The notes under the pieces are model-generated. The model saw nothing but the letters and a program-made list of their open reading frames with translations. It searched no databases and was not told the origin of the DNA. Positions 60,481 through 64,000 of a DNA stretch of 64,000 bases are shown piece by piece. The stretch lies in assembly GCF_008801605.1 (NCBI RefSeq), contig NZ_VZPJ01000004.1, forward strand, positions 62,001 through 126,000, written 5' to 3'. Numbering within the stretch: the stretch's first letter is position 1; each line of letters starts with the position of its first letter. Both the position numbers and the translations under genes were made by a program. The stretch is from Pseudomonas brassicacearum subsp. brassicacearum. Its GTDB lineage: Bacteria > Pseudomonadota > Gammaproteobacteria > Pseudomonadales > Pseudomonadaceae.

Positions 60481-61722
60481 ATGACTCTTTCCTTGGCCTT
60501 TGCGCAGGGGGCGGCAGACGCGTGCTCGAATGACGGCCGCAGCGTGCTGGCACGCACGTTGGAAATCGCACGAACCTTGATCGGTTTTCCTTCGGTCAGC
60601 GACCGCTCCAATCTGGACCTCATCGAATGGGTGAGCGGTTACCTGCACGGCTTCGGGGTACAGGCCCGGATTCTGCCGGACGCCTCCGGGCGCAAGGCGA
60701 ACCTGTTTGCCAGTCTCGGACCGCCGCGCCCCGGGGGCATCATCCTGTCCGGACATACTGACGTGGTGCCGGTAGCGGGCCAGGCCTGGGCGCAGGATCC
60801 GTTCAGCGCTCACCTGGATCAGGATCGGCTCTACGGTCGTGGCAGTTCGGACATGAAGGGGTTCATCGCCGTGGTGCTGGCAATGGTTCCCGAGCTGATG
60901 GCGTCTGCACGACAAAGCTTTCACCTGGCCTTGTCCTATGACGAAGAAGTGGGGGCGATGGGGGCGAAACATCTGGCCCCATTCATCTCCCAGGCACAGC
61001 TGGAACCCGCCGGTTGCATTGTCGGCGAGCCGACTTCAATGGCGTTGGTGATCGGCCACAAGGGGCGTCACGAAATCAATTGCTGCGTCCATGGCAAGGT
61101 GGCGCACTCATCGTTGCCGAGCGAGGGGGTCAACGCCATCGACTATGCCGCGCGGGTACAGATGCAGCTTCAGCAAGTGGCCAGGCGGCTTTCACAAGGG
61201 CCGCTGGATAGCGGGTTTGATGTCCCGTACACCACCGTCCAGGTCTGCCGGGTCAATGGCGGTGTCGCTGGCAATGTCATTCCTGGTCAATGCAGCTTTG
61301 ACTTTGAGATTCGCTACCTGCCCGGCTGCGATGCCGAGCAACTGCTGGTGCAGATCAAGGACGACGCCAGGCAGGTCATGCACAGTGAGATGGATGATCG
61401 CGCCGCGGCGGCGTCCATCGAGTTTTCCCACACGCTGCACACCCCGGGGTTGGATGAGAAGGGCAACCAGGCGTTCGCGCAGTGGGTCCGCGAGGCTAGC
61501 TCAATGGCCCATGGCCAACAACGCGTGGCGTACAGCACCGAGGCCGGGCTGTTTCAGGCCGCAGGGATCCCCACGATCGTCTGCGGCCCAGGGAGCATCA
61601 AGCAAGCGCACAAGGTGAACGAGTATGTGGACCTGGCTCAGCTTGAGGCCTGTGAACAGTTCCTGCGCCGCCTGGCACGTTGTGAGCCATTGCCTCCATT
61701 TCCCGCTGGGGGTGCGCAATGA
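60481..61722 (+). CDS. M20 family ArgE-like deacylase/peptidase, operon gene 7
   Basis: 413-aa di-zinc hydrolase of the M20 family, closest in look to acetylornithine deacetylase. Metal-site motifs: SGHTDVVPVAG near 96, GRGSSDMKGF, YDEEVGAMGA (general base and ligand), CIVGEPT, and C-terminal GPGSIKQAHKVNEYV. In an amino-acid-derived antimetabolite pathway it could remove an N-acyl or N-peptidyl protecting group to release the final product, or recycle it. The family also performs ordinary arginine biosynthesis, so an alternative is a duplicated argE. It overlaps the MFS gene by 4 nt. Confidence 0.86.
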   Translation: MTLSLAFAQGAADACSNDGRSVLARTLEIARTLIGFPSVSDRSNLDLIEWVSGYLHGFGVQARILPDASGRKANLFASLGPPRPGGIILSGHTDVVPVAGQAWAQDPFSAHLDQDRLYGRGSSDMKGFIAVVLAMVPELMASARQSFHLALSYDEEVGAMGAKHLAPFISQAQLEPAGCIVGEPTSMALVIGHKGRHEINCCVHGKVAHSSLPSEGVNAIDYAARVQMQLQQVARRLSQGPLDSGFDVPYTTVQVCRVNGGVAGNVIPGQCSFDFEIRYLPGCDAEQLLVQIKDDARQVMHSEMDDRAAAASIEFSHTLHTPGLDEKGNQAFAQWVREASSMAHGQQRVAYSTEAGLFQAAGIPTIVCGPGSIKQAHKVNEYVDLAQLEACEQFLRRLARCEPLPPFPAGGAQ

Positions 61723-63038
61723 GCGCCACAGCCCAGGATAGCCAGGGGCGCAAACGCAGAAAACTGGTGCTCGCGGTGAGCGTGGGCGCCGCCCTGGAAT
61801 GGTTCGACTTCACCCTGTTTGCGATCTTCGCCTTGCAGATCGCCGCGGCGTTCTTTCCGGCATCCGATCCATTGATGTCGTTGCTCGCGTCCTACCTGGC
61901 ACTCGCCGTCGGCTTCGTGGCCCGGCCGTTGGGCGCGCTGCTGATGGGGCGCTATGCCGATCGCCAGGGGCGCAAGGCCGCGTTGACGCTGTCGATCATG
62001 CTGATGGGCGCCGGAACCCTGATCATTGCCGTATGCCCGACCTACGAGACCATCGGTTGGTGGGCACCGCTGAGCATTGTCGTCGCGCGCATATTGCAGG
62101 GGGTTGCAGCAGGAGGAGAGATCGGTGGTGCGCTGGCCTATCTTGTCGAGACAGCACCTGCGGACCGCCGCGCGTTATTTGCGTCCAGCCAACAGGTGGC
62201 GCAAGCCGGATCATTCCTGCTATGCGGTTTAAGTGCGAGTCTGTTGTCGAGCGCGCTGACGCCCGCCCAGTTGGATGAGTGGGGTTGGCGCGTGCCCTAT
62301 GTCTTCGGACTGCTGGTCGTGGTGGCGGGCTTGAAAATTCGTCGCAGTCTCGAGGAAAGCGAGCCGCTGCGCCGCTTTCTCGATAATCAAGATAAGCACG
62401 CGCTGGCCGGGAAGGGGCCTAACCTTCGCCCCTATCTGCCCAACCTCGTGAGGGGGGTGCTGATCGTCGTTCTCTGGACGGTCGCGACACAATTGATCAA
62501 CTTCATGCCGACCTATGCATCGATGGTGCTTGAACTCCCGCGCAACAAGGCCTACCTGGGGTTGGTGCTGGTCGGCCTCATCACGCTGCTGTGTCCGTTA
62601 ACGGCACTGCTGTCGGACCGCATCGGGCGCTACACCGTGATGCTCATCGGTGCCGTGGGGGTCGCGCTCTGTGCCTACCCAGGGTTCGTATGGCTGAACA
62701 ACAGTCCCAGTCTCCAGACGCTGATCAGCTTCCAATGTGGGCTGGCAGTGCTGATGGTGCTTTACACCGGGCCGGCTGCAGCAGCCCTGGCAGAGCTGTT
62801 TCCGGTGCAGGTCAGGGCCCTGGGTGTCTCGCTGGCCTACGCCTTATCGGTGACCCTCTTCGGCAGTGCCACGCCTGCGCTGATTACCCTGATCTACCGA
62901 CAGAGCGGCGATGCCCTGGCGGCGGCCCACTGGCTGTTTGCGGCGGCCTGCCTGAGTGCGATACCGCTGGCCTGGGTAAGCCTGTCGAAATACCGGGCAA
63001 GCGCCACCCCGGCGTTGGCCGCCGAGCATGAGACTTGA
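61719..63038 (+). CDS. MFS transporter, metabolite:H+ symporter type, operon gene 8
   Basis: 439-aa major facilitator with 12 predicted helices. The MHS subfamily signature (ALEWFDFTLF near residue 25, GRYADRQGRKAAL loop 2-3) is that of ProP, KgtP and shikimate transporters, which usually import zwitterions or carboxylates with protons. So it may import a precursor or the product, in contrast to the EamA exporter. Last gene of the operon; 20 bp separate its stop from that of the convergent MFS gene. Confidence 0.9.
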   Translation: MSATAQDSQGRKRRKLVLAVSVGAALEWFDFTLFAIFALQIAAAFFPASDPLMSLLASYLALAVGFVARPLGALLMGRYADRQGRKAALTLSIMLMGAGTLIIAVCPTYETIGWWAPLSIVVARILQGVAAGGEIGGALAYLVETAPADRRALFASSQQVAQAGSFLLCGLSASLLSSALTPAQLDEWGWRVPYVFGLLVVVAGLKIRRSLEESEPLRRFLDNQDKHALAGKGPNLRPYLPNLVRGVLIVVLWTVATQLINFMPTYASMVLELPRNKAYLGLVLVGLITLLCPLTALLSDRIGRYTVMLIGAVGVALCAYPGFVWLNNSPSLQTLISFQCGLAVLMVLYTGPAAAALAELFPVQVRALGVSLAYALSVTLFGSATPALITLIYRQSGDALAAAHWLFAAACLSAIPLAWVSLSKYRASATPALAAEHET

Positions 63039-63058
63039 GCGAAGATGACTCACGATCC

Positions 63059-64000
63059 TCATTGAATGCTCTGGGTAAACCCGCACTGCCTGGCAGACCA
63101 CACCACCGCCAATGTCAGCAACAGGAGAATGACCAGGACCGGCGCAAACGCAACGACACCGAGGTGATCGAGCAGGACGCCCCCCACGATCCCACCCCCG
63201 GCAATGGCGACGTTCCAGGCCGTGACCAACATCGACTGGGCGAGATCCGCTGCCTCTGCGGCCGTCTTGGCGATCGCCGTCTGGAACAACGTCCCGGCCC
63301 CTCCAAAGGCGATTCCCCAGGCCGCTACCGCGATGTAGATCGCGGCAGGGCTGTCGCTCATGGCACCTAGCGTCAGTGCCGAGATGGCGAACAGCGCCGT
63401 GCTCGCAAGGGTCAATGCCCGTAGATGGCGATCGATCAGCACGCCGACGACCCAGATGCCCAGCAACGATGCGACCCCGAAGACCAGCAGAACCAGGTCG
63501 GTCCGCTCGCCCAGGCCCGCCGTCATCAGGAACGGCGCGATATAGGTAAAGAGAATGTTGTGCGCCAGGACAAAGGCCAACACCACGAACAACACCGAGC
63601 GAACGCCCGGCAGGGTGAAGACCTGACCCAGGGCAAGGCGTTTGCCGGTGGTTTGCCCGGGAAAGTCAGGCACCTTGAGTCGTACCCAGACCATCAAGGC
63701 GACGGCGAACAAGCTCATGATGGCGAAGCTCATCCGCCAACCGATCAAATTGCCGAGCAAGGTGCCGGCCGGTACGCCCAGGGATAACGCCAGGGGTGCA
63801 CCAACCATGGCTATCGCAATCGCCCGACCTTTCTGGCTCTCGGGCACCATGCGGGCGGCATAACCGGCCAACAAGGCCCAGAGCAGCCCGGCCGATACGC
63901 CACCCAGCAAGCGGGCAACGATCGTCAAGCCATAGTGGGACGAAAGCGTCGTGACTGTATTGGCCACGGCAAAACCGGCAATGGCCAACAGCAAGAGCGG
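63059..64000 (-). CDS. MFS exporter (DHA1/AraJ-like), 5' end outside window
   Basis: C-terminal about 314 residues of a major facilitator protein, open to the right edge of the window. The visible part starts within transmembrane helices 2-4 (TIVARLLGGVSAGLLWALLAGYAARMV; GRAIAIAMVGAPLALSLGVPAGT, the DHA1 antiporter motif C region) and covers the second half (GIAFGGAGTLFQTAIAKTA). It resembles AraJ/YdhP-type drug or sugar efflux carriers. It converges on the biosynthetic operon and probably is a separate transcription unit. Confidence 0.85.
   Translation of the reverse strand, partial: PLLLLAIAGFAVANTVTTLSSHYGLTIVARLLGGVSAGLLWALLAGYAARMVPESQKGRAIAIAMVGAPLALSLGVPAGTLLGNLIGWRMSFAIMSLFAVALMVWVRLKVPDFPGQTTGKRLALGQVFTLPGVRSVLFVVLAFVLAHNILFTYIAPFLMTAGLGERTDLVLLVFGVASLLGIWVVGVLIDRHLRALTLASTALFAISALTLGAMSDSPAAIYIAVAAWGIAFGGAGTLFQTAIAKTAAEAADLAQSMLVTAWNVAIAGGGIVGGVLLDHLGVVAFAPVLVILLLLTLAVVWSARQCGFTQSIQ

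Noticed and set aside
54292..63038. Identifying the eight-gene operon as bacilysin, tabtoxin, mangotoxin or beta-ethynylserine clusters
   Set aside because: None fits: no prephenate decarboxylase, beta-lactam synthetase, NRPS or halogenase is present; only individual enzyme types are shared.
1..64000. Prophage, integrative element or tRNA attachment site
   Set aside because: No integrase, phage structural gene, transposase or tRNA was seen.

Overview
The window reads as a chromosomal segment of a fluorescent Pseudomonas (P. fluorescens / P. brassicacearum / P. corrugata type). The evidence is the high GC content, the aprA-aprI-aprDEF-autotransporter-lipA order, many copies of the Pseudomonas REP palindrome (core GAGCGAGCTTGCTCGC), and Pseudomonas-type genes such as a three-domain LigD, a PaFAN1-like nuclease and an OprD porin. 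No tRNA, rRNA, IS transposase, integrase or CRISPR array was seen.

Layout. (1) 1-13.1 kb: tail of a LysR regulator, then a secreted-enzyme locus: serralysin protease aprA, its inhibitor aprI, the type I secretion system aprDEF, a subtilase autotransporter and a family I.3 RTX lipase. An excellent RsmA/RsmE-type motif covers the aprA ribosome binding site. (2) 13.1-22 kb: a small lipoprotein, a two-gene DNA repair unit (FAN1-like nuclease plus nuclease-helicase) whose two 3' ends have both been extended by REP sequence, a PAS-PAS hybrid histidine kinase, two small membrane proteins and a cation/proton antiporter. (3) 22.4-28.6 kb: a tight four-gene unit of haem-oxygenase-like diiron enzyme, methyltransferase, glutamate-cysteine-ligase-like enzyme and LigD. 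(4) 28.9-37.2 kb: housekeeping and stress genes (Yip1 protein, PncC, SDR, VOC, PatB lyase), a multi-TM chemoreceptor without a HAMP domain, and an FMN reductase/fatty acid hydroxylase pair divergent from an AraC regulator. (5) 37.4-47.5 kb: a DUF2790 protein and three consecutive exported alpha/beta hydrolases, a YkgJ protein, an AraC regulator with a perfect 14-bp inverted repeat in its leader, a two-subunit molybdenum hydroxylase and an OprD porin. (6) 47.7-53.2 kb: a LacI-controlled ABC importer operon ending in a GpdQ-like phosphodiesterase, which suggests phosphodiester uptake and use. (7) 53.4-63.0 kb: an XRE-cupin regulator divergent from a compact eight-gene operon: haem-oxygenase-like diiron oxygenase, PLP aminotransferase, FAD monooxygenase-like protein, TauD-like Fe/2OG dioxygenase, ATP-grasp ligase, EamA exporter, M20 deacylase and MFS transporter. 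(8) A truncated MFS exporter closes the window.

The most interesting candidate for an undescribed system is region 7. It looks like a non-NRPS pathway that oxidatively modifies an amino acid, joins it to a partner by ATP-grasp chemistry, trims it with an M20 enzyme and exports it. I do not recognise it as a characterised cluster. Product and substrate are inference only.
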